A stretch of DNA of 55,326 nucleotides, taken from positions 82,992 through 138,317 of the forward strand of contig JARYMM010000002.1 in NCBI GenBank assembly GCA_029907105.1, in the 5' to 3' direction. The stretch comes from Anaerolineae bacterium (lineage in GTDB: Bacteria; Chloroflexota; Anaerolineae; UBA3071). Of this stretch, positions 7,856-16,622 are shown one piece after another. Each line of letters begins with the position of its first letter. Position 1 is the first letter of the stretch. A model generated the notes under the pieces. That model saw only the letters and a list, made by a program, of their open reading frames with translations, ran no database searches and was not told the origin of the DNA. The position numbers were made by a program, and so were the translations under genes.

Positions 7856-9928
7856 CTAGGCGATCCGCTCCACCCTGATCGCACACACCTTATACTCCGG
7901 GATCTTGGCCACAGGATCCAGCGCGGCGTGGGTCAGCGCGTTGGCCGCGGCCTCGGCGAAGTGGAAGGGGATGAAAACCACGCCCGGCGGCACCCGCCGG
8001 GTCACCCAGGCGCGGGCCTCGATCTCCCCCCGCCGGCTGACGATGCGCACCCGCTCCGACTTGCCAATGCCCAGGGCGTTGGCGTCCTGTGCGCTGATCT
8101 CCACGTAAGCTTCGGATACCTCCTGCTCCAACTTCTCCGAACGTCGCGTCATCGTGCCCGTATGAAAATGGAACATGATCCGCCCTGTGGTCAGCATCAG
8201 CGGGAACTCCTCGTCCGGCAACTCGGCAGGCTCCTTGAAAGACACGGCGTGGAACCTGCCCTTGCCCCGCGAGAACTGCCCCTTGTGCAAGTAAGGCGTC
8301 CCCGGATGGTCAGGTGATGGAACCGGCCACTGCAAGGCCTCGCCTGCCTCCAGTCGTTCGTAGCTGATGCCACCGTAGATCGGGGTCAGGGCGGCGATTT
8401 CAGCCATGATTTCCGAGGGGTGGGAGTAATCCCAGCCGCGTGGTGCGTGGTGCGTGATGCGTGATGCGTGATCCGTAAGCTGTTTCGCCAGATCGCAGAT
8501 GATCTCCCAATCGGGCCTGGCCTCGCCCAGCGGCTCGATGGCCTTGCGCACGAGCTGCACCCGCCGGTCGGTGGCGGTGAAGGTGCCGTCCTTCTCGGCA
8601 AACGAAACCCCCGGCAACACAACGTGGGCTAACTCCGCCGTTTCCGAGAGGAAGACGTCCTGTACCACCAGGAAGTCAATCTGCTTCAAACACTCGCGGG
8701 CATGGTTGATGTCGGGGTCGGAGAGCATGGGGTTTTCGGCCATCACGTAGAGGGCCCTGAGCCGGCCATCGCCGGCCGCATCAATCATCTCCGTCACCGT
8801 CAAGCCCGCCTTCAGGTCTGAAGTGCTGCCCCAGGCCCGCTCGAACTTCTGCCGGATTTCGGGGGAAGCAACCGACTGGTAGCCGGGGTAGACGTTGGGC
8901 AGTGCGCCCATGTCGCAGGCTCCCTGGACGTTGTTCTGCCCGCGCAGGGGGTTGACGCCGGTGGACGGCCGGCCCACGTTGCCCGTGAGCATGGCCAGGT
9001 TGGCACAGGAGAGGACGTTGTCCACACCGGTGGTGTGTTGGGTGATGCCCATGGCGTAGACGATGGCCGCGCTCTCCGCACCGGCGTAGATGCGTGCCGT
9101 CTGGCGCAGTTCGTCGGCGGGGATGCCGGTGATCGTTTCCACCCGCTCTGGCGTATATTCGGCTACCGCTGCTTTCAACTCCTCAAACCCCTCGGTGCGT
9201 CCGGCGATGAACTCTTTGTCCTCCAGCCCCTCGTTGATGATGACGTTCATCATGCCGTTGAGCCAGGCCACGTCGCTGCCCGGCCGCTGGCGCAGGTGCA
9301 GGGTGGCGAACCTGGCGATCTGGATGTCGCGGGGGTCTACCACGATGAGCCTGGCCCCTTTCTCCACCGCCCTCAGGATGCGCGTGGCCACGAGCGGGTG
9401 GGCCTCGGTGGTGTTGGAGCCGGTGACCAGGATGCAATCGGCCTCCTCCAGTTCGGGGATGGAGTTGGTCATCGCCCCACTGCCAAAGGCGGCGGCCAGA
9501 CCGGCCACCGTGGGGCTGTGTCAAAGGCGGGCGCAGTGATCCACGTTGTTGGTGCCGATCACCACCCGGGCAAACTTCTGCAGCAGGTAGTTCTCCTCGT
9601 TGGTGCACTTGGCCGAAGTCAGAAAACCGATGGCGTCCGGTCCGTGCGTCGCTCTGACCTCCCGCAGCCTGTCGGCGATCAGCGTCAGCGCCTCGTCCCA
9701 GGAGGCTTCGCGGAATGCCCCGTTGTCGCGGATCAGCGGCCGGGTCAGCCGGTCTTCGTGGTGGATGAAGGCGTGGGCATTCCAGCCCTTGATGCACAGC
9801 CTGCCTTCGCTGATGGGATGCTGCTTGGCCGGCAACACGCCGACGACTTTGCCGTCCAGCACTTGCAGGTAGAGGCTACATCCCGCCCCGCAGTAGATGC
9901 AGGTGGTGAGTACGTTGCGATAATCCAC
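7856..9928 (-). CDS. fdhA: Formate dehydrogenase catalytic subunit, selenocysteine-containing (UGA readthrough)
   Basis: Molybdenum/tungsten formate dehydrogenase of the FdhF type, 690 aa if UGA is read. The N-terminus has the [4Fe-4S] motif TCIYCGAGC...GRLCIKGW. The frame is open except for one TGA at 9521-9523 (residue 136), in [18 protein letters not shown], precisely the catalytic selenocysteine of FdhF-type enzymes. Upstream and downstream parts match the family without a gap, and a SECIS-like hairpin follows. Later motifs are [20 protein letters not shown] and the C-terminal MopB domain. It is the last gene of the hdr-fdh operon and would oxidise formate (or reduce CO2), passing electrons to the FdhB-like/MvhD/HdrABC partners. 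Automated calling would split it at 9520. Confidence 0.93.
9491..9523 (-). promoter_or_regulatory. fdhA selenocysteine codon and SECIS hairpin
   Basis: On the minus strand the UGA (9523-9521) is followed by 18 nt and then GGUCU. GGUGGCC (9509-9503) pairs with GGCCGCC (9497-9491), giving a 7-bp stem with one U-G pair and a GGUCU loop (9502-9498). In E. coli fdhF the same loop also lies 18 nt after UGA. This is what SelB recognises in bacteria. Confidence 0.85.
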
Positions 9929-9978
9929 TCTCTGCTCTCCCCTGAATCTCGTTCACGTCGCCCGATGGCGTCGTATAC

Positions 9979-10070
9979 TCAGTAGTTCACAAATGCTCAC
10001 GGCGGACTGCCCAGTCCGCCGCTTTCCCGCTGGACTTGGCAGTCCGGCGAGAGCAAACTGTGATCTACTG
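9979..10070. repeat. Two-hairpin palindromic repeat, family D copy 1
   Basis: Ends are inverted: AGTAGTTCACA on the left and TGTGATCTACT on the right, with inner TGCTC...GAGCA (9994-10055). Inside are two palindromes, GGCGGACTGCC/CAGTCCGCC and TGGACTTGGCAGTCC. It sits between the broken toxin gene and fdhA; its right end supplies the in-frame TAG of the toxin frame. Near-identical short flanks (ATACTC) could be a target duplication, but this is not exact. Confidence 0.55.
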
Positions 10071-10566
10071 ATACTCCACAGGTTCCTCTCGCATGGCGTA
10101 GGCCCGTTCGTGCGGGCCCACGGTGAGAAAGACCACGGTCTTGTCTGGCAATCCCTCGCAGAAGCAAAACTGACACTCAGGCACCTGGCGGCACTCTTCG
10201 CAGATGGTAACTACCTACCCTGTCACTGCGAGCGAAGCGAAGCAGTCTCCTGGAATCGAAACAGGAGATTGCTTCGCCCCTTCGGGGCTCGCAATGACGC
10301 CAGCCCACCGCTATATCTCACGTTGCAAGGCCGAAGGTAGGCAGTTACCGCAGATGACAAAGATGATGCGAAAGTTGTGGGTCACACGTACGCTGCGACA
10401 GCCACGTAAGTCCTTCCCGCCAGGCATCCGCCCCAATCGTTCCGTGCCGTATATAGGGATCATCCAGTATCTGATCCACGTGACGTTGAATGTGCTTATG
10501 CTGGCTGCGATACCGCTTCTGGTTGCGCACAAAGCGGTCCTCGAACACGGATTGATAGGGGCTCAT
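10065..10566 (-). pseudogene. RelE/ParE-like toxin gene, broken by MITE-A and a frameshift
   Basis: The ATG overlaps the antitoxin stop (ATGA, 10563-10566), the usual toxin layout. The N-terminal part reads MSPYQSVFEDRFVRNQKRY and continues to ILDDPYI; the rest continues in the next frame (GTERLG, then GCRSVRVTHNFRIIFVIC). A 142-bp MITE-A (10207-10348) then interrupts it. Removing the element and one 8-bp duplication (150 bp) joins VIC to EECRQVPECQFCFCEGL and on to the TAG at 10065-10067. The remaining 352 bases are 117 codons plus one extra base, matching one single-base insertion near the TATATA run at about 10450. So the ancestral protein was about 116 aa and two lesions inactivate it. 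The family is judged from the NFRIIFVI core and layout. Confidence 0.75.
10207..10348. mobile_element. MITE-A copy 1 (142 bp)
   Basis: Ends are GTAACTACCTACC and GGTAGGCAGTTAC (13-bp inverted repeats, one mismatch). It is flanked by perfect 8-bp direct repeats CGCAGATG (10199-10206 and 10349-10356). It has no coding capacity. GTAA ends with 8-bp duplications fit mobilisation by an IS66-family transposase; that link is inference. This is the simplest copy in the window. Confidence 0.9.
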
Positions 10567-10805
10567 TCGCCGAACACCTCTTCATAAGTGTAGAATTTGA
10601 GTCGGCCCTCCCGTGCTCGCCATTCGATGTCCTCCAGATCCTCGTGAAGTGGCGGCCCTGGCTCGATGATCGTCGGCTCAAAGTAGCCAGACCACGCTTC
10701 CAGCGCCGCGGTGATTTCCTCCCGCACCACGCTGCGAATAATCTCTCTCAATTCATCCAGGCTGAGCGTCGTCGTTTGTAATGTGGCAACCTGCGCCTCG
10801 GCCAT
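10563..10805 (-). CDS. Putative antitoxin of the RelE-like module
   Basis: An 80-aa protein directly before and overlapping the toxin gene. It has an N-terminal helical region (LSLDELREIIRSVVREEI) and an acidic C-terminal tail ending KFYTYEEVFGE, features common in antitoxins of this class in Chloroflexota and cyanobacteria. No DNA-binding motif is certain. It lies 33 bases after the FdhB-like gene. The toxin is broken, so the antitoxin may be a relic that is still expressed. Confidence 0.65.
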   Translation of the reverse strand: MAEAQVATLQTTTLSLDELREIIRSVVREEITAALEAWSGYFEPTIIEPGPPLHEDLEDIEWRAREGRLKFYTYEEVFGE

Positions 10806-10838
10806 GATTCACCTCCCGAACGATTCCCAACTCACTCT

Positions 10839-11618
10839 TCAAGTCACGCCAGCCACAACCAGTGGCGGTTTATCCTCCAGGCTGGCCCCCGGCTCGTAAC
10901 CGAACATCTCCTGCGCATCCTGCCGCAGCAGCGTGTAGAGAATGGTCAGCGGGATGTCCGCCGGGCACGAGAGCTCGCATTCGTGACAACCGATGCACTT
11001 GCCCACCGTGTGCAACGCCCGGATGAGGTGGAAGGAAGGGAACGGCGGTGCCAGCACGCCCCGCTCCACCCACAGGTCGTCCTCCAGCGTGCACTGCTCG
11101 CAGAAGCATTGCGGGCAGACGTTGCGGCAGCCGTAGCACTTGAAACACTTGGCGAACTGGCGTCGCCAGAAGGCCATCCGCTCGGCCAGCGAAAGCCGCG
11201 CCTGTTCGGCGGCCAGGACATGCTCGACCCCTTCCACCGCTTCGCCGACGGCGATCTCGTTGGGGTAGGGCCTGGTGCAGGGGCAATAGGCCACCTCCTC
11301 CGCCGTGCAGGCCAGGCCGATCAGCGTCAGCCGCGCCAGGTCCACTTGGTGGCGCTTGGCCATCTCGATCAGGCCGCGCTCGTCGCAACCTCGCACCACG
11401 ATCCCCAGCCTGGCCTCGGGGTGGCTGCTCAAGAGCATGTCCACCGTCCGGGGCAGGGGGAATTTGGGCCACAGGGCCAGGTCGGAGAGGTCATCGCCGG
11501 GGTGGAAGAGGTGGGGCACCGTGCCGCCGTGGTCGGCGCGCAGCGCCAGCACGCCCTCCACCTGACCGCTATCCAGCACCTTGCGTGCCGCTTCCCGAAG
11601 CAGATCCAGTCTGTCCAC
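10839..11618 (-). CDS. FdhB/FrhB-like iron-sulfur electron-transfer subunit
   Basis: A 259-aa protein with a GTG start one base after the mvhD stop. The N-terminal half (GIVVRGCDERGLIEM, LTLIGLACTAEEVAYC) resembles the N-domain of the F420-hydrogenase/formate dehydrogenase beta family. Cysteine motifs follow: CFKCYGCRNVCPQCFCEQC, then a ferredoxin-like CIGCHECELSCP. It probably carries electrons between FdhA and MvhD/HdrA. Assignment as the beta subunit rests on motifs and its position between mvhD and fdhA. Confidence 0.75.
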   Translation of the reverse strand: MDRLDLLREAARKVLDSGQVEGVLALRADHGGTVPHLFHPGDDLSDLALWPKFPLPRTVDMLLSSHPEARLGIVVRGCDERGLIEMAKRHQVDLARLTLIGLACTAEEVAYCPCTRPYPNEIAVGEAVEGVEHVLAAEQARLSLAERMAFWRRQFAKCFKCYGCRNVCPQCFCEQCTLEDDLWVERGVLAPPFPSFHLIRALHTVGKCIGCHECELSCPADIPLTILYTLLRQDAQEMFGYEPGASLEDKPPLVVAGVT

Positions 11619-11619
11619 G

Positions 11620-12039
11620 CTACGCCCCTCCCTTCAGTTCCAGCGGCCCCAGCCTGCGCACCGTCTCCGTGAACTCGCTCACCACCTGGGCGAACCTCTG
11701 CGCCTCCGAGGAGGAGACCCATTCCAGCCGCAGCCGCTCGGGTTCGATGCCCACGTAGGAAAGCAACTTGCGCAGGATAGGGATGCGTTTGGCCGTGCGG
11801 TGGTTGCCGTCGGTGTAGTGGCAGTCGCCGATGTGGCAGCCCAGCACCAGCACGCCGTCGGCGCCTTCGCGGAAGGTACGCAGCACCAACTCTGGCGAGA
11901 CGCGGCCAGAGCACATCACCCGCACGATGCGGATGTTGGGAGGGTACGGAAGCCGTGAGGTGCCGGCGGCATCGGCGCCGGCGTAGCTGCACCAGTTGCA
12001 CAGGAAACCGATGATTCGGGGCTCGAAGTCCTCACTCAT
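11620..12039 (-). CDS. mvhD: MvhD/HdrD-type [2Fe-2S] subunit
   Basis: A 139-aa MvhD-family protein. In methanogens and some bacteria it links the hydrogenase or formate dehydrogenase to HdrA. Conserved motifs are FLCNWCSYAGAD near the N-terminus, VRVMCSGRV, and VLGCHIGDCHY; all positions that are selenocysteine in some homologues are Cys here. The ATG overlaps the stop of the broken hepT gene by 4 bases, so its translation may be coupled to that cassette. Confidence 0.9.
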   Translation of the reverse strand: MSEDFEPRIIGFLCNWCSYAGADAAGTSRLPYPPNIRIVRVMCSGRVSPELVLRTFREGADGVLVLGCHIGDCHYTDGNHRTAKRIPILRKLLSYVGIEPERLRLEWVSSSEAQRFAQVVSEFTETVRRLGPLELKGGA

Positions 12040-12659
12040 GCCGATTCTCTCTCCAGATAGGCTACGATGGCCCGGGCGAATTCGTCGAAATCACCCAGGC
12101 GTTTTTTCAACGCCCCGTAGACCGCAGCGTCATCCCAATCGACGTAGTCGTGCACCAGGACATTGCGGAACCCAGCCATTCCGATCAATTGAGGCAGCAG
12201 GTCACCGGAGATGATCCCTTCCTCATGCAGAACCTGGAAGATATCCTTGTTGTCCTCCGGGTAGCGAAACCCTTCGCTCGAGATGAGATGGCTGCCGATG
12301 TCAAGACAAGCCTCGATAGCGGTCTGGAAAGTGCGTTCCACAAACTTGCGGATCAGCTTGTTGTCCTGATATTCCTTGAAACTGAGTAACTACCTACCCT
12401 GTCACTGCGAGCGAAGCGAAGCAGTCTCCTGGAATCAAAACAGGAGTAGGGGCGCAAGGCCTTGCGCCCAGGGCGCAAGCCTTGCGCCCCTACTTCGCCC
12501 CTTCGGGGCTCGCAATGACGCCAACCTGCTGCCATATCTCACGTTGCAAGGCCGAAAGTAGGCAGTTACGAAACTGACCCATTGCATACTCCGCAGTTCA
12601 TCAACGTATTGATTCGGCAGCTTCAGGCGGCTGCTGATGACCTCGTCTACGCCAGCCAA
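12036..12659 (-). pseudogene. hepT: HepT toxin gene interrupted by MITE-A
   Basis: HepT-like (formerly DUF86) partner of MntA. The N-terminal part starts at a TTG (12659) with GGAGGTG 5-8 bases upstream and reads VDEVISSRLKL...MQWVSF. It is then cut by a 184-bp MITE-A (12386-12569). Removing the element plus one 8-bp duplication (192 bp) restores a clean frame (WVSFKEYQDNKLIRKFVERT) and a 143-aa protein, the normal HepT length. The C-terminal part keeps the RNVLVHDY motif (R-x4-H-x-Y) of the active site. The remaining downstream frame could restart at GTG 12341 but would lack the first 40% or so of the protein. Because 192 is divisible by three, loss comes from stop codons inside the element. 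Confidence 0.88.
12386..12569. mobile_element. MITE-A copy 2 (184 bp) with internal palindrome
   Basis: Same ends as copy 1 and perfect 8-bp direct repeats GAAACTGA (12378-12385, 12570-12577). It carries an inserted palindromic block, GTAGGGGCGCAAGG to CCTTGCGCCCCTAC (about 12446-12493), also present in copy 4. It lies inside hepT. Confidence 0.92.
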
Positions 12660-13098
12660 GGCCCACCTCCTTGATCCGCCGGATTAGTTCCTGGCTATGG
12701 TAATCAAACATCGGTTTGACATCAAAGTATGTCTTGCGTGCGCGTACCTCGAAGCGGATGCGGGCCAGCGAGTCCCGCTCGTAGATCACGCGTCCGTACT
12801 TGAGCACTTGTTGCTGCAACAGAAGAGGCGCTGTGTTGAGTATAATAACATCCACTTCCCGCTCGGAAAAACCGCCCAGGTCCGCCAGCAGTTGCAGCCG
12901 TTGCTCGAACATCTCCTCTGAGCTCAGACCATCGCGCAGCAACACGGCCACGTCCACATCGCTGCGCGGGCCAACCCTTTCCCTGGCCACAGAACCGAAG
13001 AGATAGACGGCAACCACATCGGGCTGCCGGTCGAGATAGGCGACCAGGGTTTCGACATCGAGGGGCAATTGGGGCTGGAATGTCTCCTGGCGCACCAT
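12601..13098 (-). CDS. mntA: MntA-type nucleotidyltransferase antitoxin
   Basis: A 165-aa minimal nucleotidyltransferase. The motif GSVARERVGPRSDVDVAVLL supplies the GS-x10-D-x-D catalytic pattern. In known MntA-HepT modules the antitoxin polyadenylylates the HepT tyrosine. The start chosen (MVRQETFQ, 13098) is one base after the hdrA stop, although the open frame extends upstream. Its 3' end overlaps the hepT start by 59 bases. With hepT broken, the gene has lost its usual partner in this cassette. Confidence 0.85.
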   Translation of the reverse strand: MVRQETFQPQLPLDVETLVAYLDRQPDVVAVYLFGSVARERVGPRSDVDVAVLLRDGLSSEEMFEQRLQLLADLGGFSEREVDVIILNTAPLLLQQQVLKYGRVIYERDSLARIRFEVRARKTYFDVKPMFDYHSQELIRRIKEVGLGWRRRGHQQPPEAAESIR

Positions 13099-13099
13099 G

Positions 13100-15064
13100 T
13101 TACGCGTACTCCAACTCCCGGCGCATGATGGCCAGGACCTCGGCCACCAGCTCCTCATCGGTGAAGTGCTGGGCAACGATGGCCTTGGCCAGGCAGGCCG
13201 CAGCGCAGGTGCCGCACCCCTTGCACAGCGCTTCGTTCACCCGCGCTTTGCCTTCCACCAACTCGATGGCCGAGTAGGGACAGGCCAGGGTGCACTCACC
13301 GCAGCCGGAGCAGCGCTCTTCGATCACCCAGGCGGTGGTGGGTTCGATCTCCACCGTGCCCTGGCTCAACAGCACCAGCGCCCGCGCCGCGGCGGCGCTG
13401 GCCTGGGCCACCGTGTCGGGGATATCCTTGGGGCTCTGGCAACAGCCGGCCAGGAAGATGCCCCCGGTGTGCGTGGACACGGGGGCCAGTTTGGGATGCG
13501 CTTCGGCGAAGAAGCCATCCTTGTCCACGCTGATGTTGAACAGTTGCGCCAGCTCCTTGCTGCCTTTGGCCGGCCTGGCGGCGGTGCACAGCACCACCAT
13601 GTCCACCGGCACCTCCACCATGCGGCCGAGCAGGGTATCCTCGGCGCGCACAAGCAGCCGCCCATCCTCCTGCTCGATCTCCGCCACCTTGCCGCGGATG
13701 TAGTCCACGCCCTCTTTCTGCACCCGCTTATAGAACTCCTCGTACCCCTTGCCCGCCGTGCGCATGTCAATATAGAACTGGTATACCCGCCCGCCGGTCT
13801 TCTCCTGGGCCAGGTGAGCCTGTTTGGTGGCGTACATGCAGCAGATGCGGGAGCAGTACTCGTGGGCCTCGTCGTCGCGGCTGGCGATGCAATGGAGAAA
13901 GGCGATGGCCTCAGGCACCCGTCCATCTTTGGTGAGAATCTGCCCCCCGGTGGGGCCGGCGGCGCTGCACAGCCGCTCGAACTGCAACCCGTCAATCACG
14001 TTATCGTACACGCCGTAGCCGTAGCGCTCCAGCGAGGGATCATCGGTCAGATCGTAGCCGGTGGCCAGGATCACGGTGCCCACCTTCAGGTCCAGGAACT
14101 CCTCCCGCATCTCGAAATCAATGGCCCCTCGCTCGCAAGCCTGCTGGCACTTCTTGCCGCATTTGCCTTTGACCAGCCACAGGCAGCTTTGGGGGTCAAT
14201 GACCGCTTTCAGGGGCACGGCCTGGGCGAAGGGGATATAGGCGGCGTTGCGCATGCCCATGCCCGCCTCGAACTTCGAAGGCACGCGGTTCTTCCAGACA
14301 CAGGCCTCGACGCAGAGCCCGCAGCCGGTGCAGAGGTCTTCGATGACGTAGCGGGGTTGGCGCCGCACGCGCACCTGGAAATTGCCCACGTATCCCTGAA
14401 CGTCCACCACCTCGCTGAGGGTCAGGAGCTCGATCCGGGGATGCCGACCGGCATCCATCATCTTCGGCCCCAGGATTCAAGTGGAACAGTCCAGGGTGGG
14501 GAAGGTCTTGTCCAGTTGGGCCATCTTGCCGCCGATGGTCGGCTCCCGCTCCACCAGGTAGACCTGGTAGCCGGCGTCGGCGATGTCCAGGGCAGCCTGG
14601 ATGCCGGCGATGCCGCCGCCCACGACCAGTGCCGCCGGCTCGATGGGCACGCCACGAGGGTGCAGGGGCTGATGCAGCGCCACGCGCTGCACGGCAGCGG
14701 CCACCAGTTCCTGGGCCTTGCGGGTGGTTTCCGGCTCCTTCGGATGCACCCAGGAGCACTGCTCGCGGATGTTGGCCATTTCCAGGAAGTAGGGGTTGAG
14801 CCCGGCAGCCTCCAGCGTGCGGCGGAAGGTGGGCTCGTGCATGCGCGGCGAGCAGGCGGCCACCACCACGCGGTCCAGCCCCAGTGCGGCGATGTCCTGG
14901 CGGATCATCTCCTGGCCGGGGTCGGAGCAGGTATATTTGTAATCGCGGGCCACGACCACACCGGGCAGCGTGGCCGCCTGACGGGCCACCGCCTGCACAT
15001 CCACCGTGCCGGCAATGTTCACCCCGCAGTGGCAGATGTACACACCGATCTTAGGATTGCTCAT
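13100..15064 (-). CDS. hdrA: HdrA, FAD/iron-sulfur bifurcating subunit, with probable selenocysteine
   Basis: Core flavoprotein of the heterodisulfide-reductase-like complex, 654 aa if UGA is read. Domains in order: N-terminal Cys-rich region ([27 protein letters not shown]), FAD-binding Rossmann ([19 protein letters not shown]), the [23 protein letters not shown] segment, a ferredoxin-like [11 protein letters not shown] with CGKKCQQAC, and two C-terminal [4Fe-4S] motifs ([24 protein letters not shown]). The TGA at 14477-14479 (residue 196) replaces the conserved Cys of the usual DCSACILTPKM motif, and a hairpin follows. Similarity is unbroken on both sides. Sec-HdrA is known from some methanogens and sulfate reducers. 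The start at 15064 has GAGGA upstream. Confidence 0.88.
14439..14479 (-). promoter_or_regulatory. hdrA selenocysteine codon and SECIS-like hairpin
   Basis: On the minus strand UGA (14479-14477) is followed 20 nt later by a perfect 7-bp stem: GGATGCC (14456-14450), loop GGTC (14449-14446), GGCATCC (14445-14439). The loop lies 27 nt after UGA, within the spacing seen for bacterial SECIS elements, and has the GGUC loop recognised by SelB. An independent copy of the same loop type occurs in fdhA. Confidence 0.8.
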
Positions 15065-15087
15065 GCTGCATTCCTCATGTGCGATGT

Positions 15088-15459
15088 TCACAACTTCGTC
15101 CGAACAAAAGCCAAGAACTCGCGCAGGGCTGTGTCTGGCTGAAGGCTGATGTCACTGTTTCGGACATTGTCCTCTGTCTCATCATGGAAGTGCTGGGGGA
15201 AAGTCCCGATGTGCCTCCAACGTTGATGCGGCGCGTTGTCGTGGCGATAGATTGTCCCGTCAATGGGTCTTCTCTCCCAGTGAAACGCGTAATCGCCCCG
15301 GAGAGACAGCCACACATCCACGAAACTGCCATCCAGAATGTGGATGCGGAGCTTTCGCACCCGTCCTACCGGCGAGTAGATGAGTTGTGCTCTCTCCACG
15401 ATATCCGAGAATTCGGAGAGGGCAATGTCACGCAGCCTCTGCAAGAGAGCGAATAGCAT
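15088..15459 (-). CDS. TumE-family toxin (DUF6516-like)
   Basis: A 123-aa protein with the TumE pattern: a beta-rich N-terminal half ([19 protein letters not shown]), then [32 protein letters not shown] and the C-terminal [11 protein letters not shown]. It overlaps the upstream gene by 32 bases and ends 23 bases before hdrA. The family assignment comes from recognised motifs; the toxic activity (probably RNA targeting) is inferred. It appears intact, unlike the other two toxins of this operon. Confidence 0.75.
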   Translation of the reverse strand: MLFALLQRLRDIALSEFSDIVERAQLIYSPVGRVRKLRIHILDGSFVDVWLSLRGDYAFHWERRPIDGTIYRHDNAPHQRWRHIGTFPQHFHDETEDNVRNSDISLQPDTALREFLAFVRTKL

Positions 15460-15727
15460 CCTCTGTCCTCTGGAGTTCTTCGATCAGGTTGGTGAGCTCG
15501 ATGTAGTCTTCCCAGGCAGGATGGTCGTGGATTTCTCCCTCTTCAATTCGCTTCTTGATTCCTTCCGCAGAGGTGACCTGATAACGTGACAGAATCTCGA
15601 ACTTCTCAGCCATAAGCGATCGCTTCTTCTCGCGGAGGTAGGCTGCCATGCTTTCTCTCAACAGGTTCTCTTCCGACAAGCCAACTAACATAGAAACATC
15701 TCTCATCAACGTGGACGCTGACATCAT
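15428..15727 (-). CDS. Antitoxin-like partner of TumE
   Basis: A 99-aa, helix-rich, charged protein (EENLLRESMAAYLREKKRSLMAEKFEILSRY split by a short linker to a second helix). It has a strong ribosome-binding site (AAGGAGGTGG) and lies 25 bases after hdrB. The layout, with a small acidic/helical gene overlapping a TumE-like gene, supports an antitoxin role; I do not recognise a specific family. Confidence 0.62.
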   Translation of the reverse strand: MMSASTLMRDVSMLVGLSEENLLRESMAAYLREKKRSLMAEKFEILSRYQVTSAEGIKKRIEEGEIHDHPAWEDYIELTNLIEELQRTEDAIRSLAEAA

Positions 15728-15752
15728 TCCACCTCCTTGTCGAACCTTGTGT

Positions 15753-16622
15753 TCATGCTGTCGCTTGTGTCCACTCCTCGCGCAACAACGACGCGGGCGA
15801 AACGGCCAGCCGCTCCAGTCCCAATTCCTTCTCGTCCACGCCCATGGCCAGCCCCATAAGCTGGCTGAAATAGAGGATAGGCAGGTTAAAGGTCATACCT
15901 GCGCGGGCCTCAACCTTAAACTGGTACATGTCTAGCAGCAGGTGGCAGAGGGGACAGCCCACCGCCACGCAGTTGGCGCCCGAGGCTTTGGCCTTGGCCA
16001 GGATTTTGGCCGTCAACTCCAGGGCCAGCTCCTCCCTGGGCAGGAAGACCGCCCCGCCGCAGCATTTGGTCTTGTAGGGGAAGGGCACGGCCTCCGCGCC
16101 CAGCGTTTCCATCAGACGATCCATGGACTGCGGGTTCTCAGGGTTGTCGAAACCGCCCCTGGGCCGTGTGATGGCGCAACCGTAGTAACAGGCCACCTTG
16201 AGTCCTTGCAGGGGCTTCTCCACCGGGATGTTGTCCAGGCCCACGTCGTTGACGATGATGTCCAGGGGATGCCGCACCTCGGGGCTGCGCTGCAATTTGG
16301 CCCCTCCCAGAGTCTCGTTGACTCGCTGCCGCAGTTCCTCATCCTTGGCCAGGGACAGGCTGGCCTTGCGCAGATTCTTGTAGCAGCCCGGGCAGGGAGC
16401 CATCATAGCCAACCCCTGCCGCTCCACCGTGGCCAGATCGCGAGCGGCCAAAGCCAGAGAGAGCAGGGGGTCCAGAGTGGTGGCCGGCGTTGCGCCACAG
16501 CAGTTCCAGTCCTCTATCTCTGCCAACTCTATCCCCAGCCGCTGACAGACGGCCCGCAGTGAGCTGTCGTATTCACGGGCAGCGGCGCCCAGGCTACAGC
16601 CAGGATAGTACGCGTATTTCAC
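15753..16622 (-). CDS. hdrB: HdrB, CCG-domain subunit
   Basis: A 289-aa HdrB-type protein with two CCG domains that in methanogen HdrB bind noncubane iron-sulfur clusters. Visible motifs are YPGCSLG, DWNCCGAT, APCPGCYKNL, ACYYGCAI, TKCCGGAVFLP and VGCPLCHLLLD. It would be the site where a disulfide or other terminal acceptor is reduced; the acceptor in bacteria without CoM/CoB is unknown. Its start overlaps the hdrC stop (ATGA). Confidence 0.92.
   Translation of the reverse strand: MKYAYYPGCSLGAAAREYDSSLRAVCQRLGIELAEIEDWNCCGATPATTLDPLLSLALAARDLATVERQGLAMMAPCPGCYKNLRKASLSLAKDEELRQRVNETLGGAKLQRSPEVRHPLDIIVNDVGLDNIPVEKPLQGLKVACYYGCAITRPRGGFDNPENPQSMDRLMETLGAEAVPFPYKTKCCGGAVFLPREELALELTAKILAKAKASGANCVAVGCPLCHLLLDMYQFKVEARAGMTFNLPILYFSQLMGLAMGVDEKELGLERLAVSPASLLREEWTQATA

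Noticed and set aside
9508..9521. fdhA as two separate genes or a pseudogene, because of the stop codon
   Set aside because: The stop is TGA at the known catalytic selenocysteine site, similarity is continuous, and a GGUCU hairpin follows at standard distance.
12036..12341. A short but complete HepT-like gene
   Set aside because: It starts inside a helix, lacks the N-terminal third, and joins perfectly to the fragment on the other side of the MITE.
14461..14479. hdrA as a split gene with a new start at 14461
   Set aside because: The downstream part begins in the middle of the FAD domain and has no ribosome-binding site; UGA at a conserved Cys with a SECIS-like stem explains it better.
13097..15142. 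A 681-codon plus-strand frame
   Set aside because: It is the antisense shadow of hdrA; its His/Gln/Ala-rich composition is not that of a real protein.
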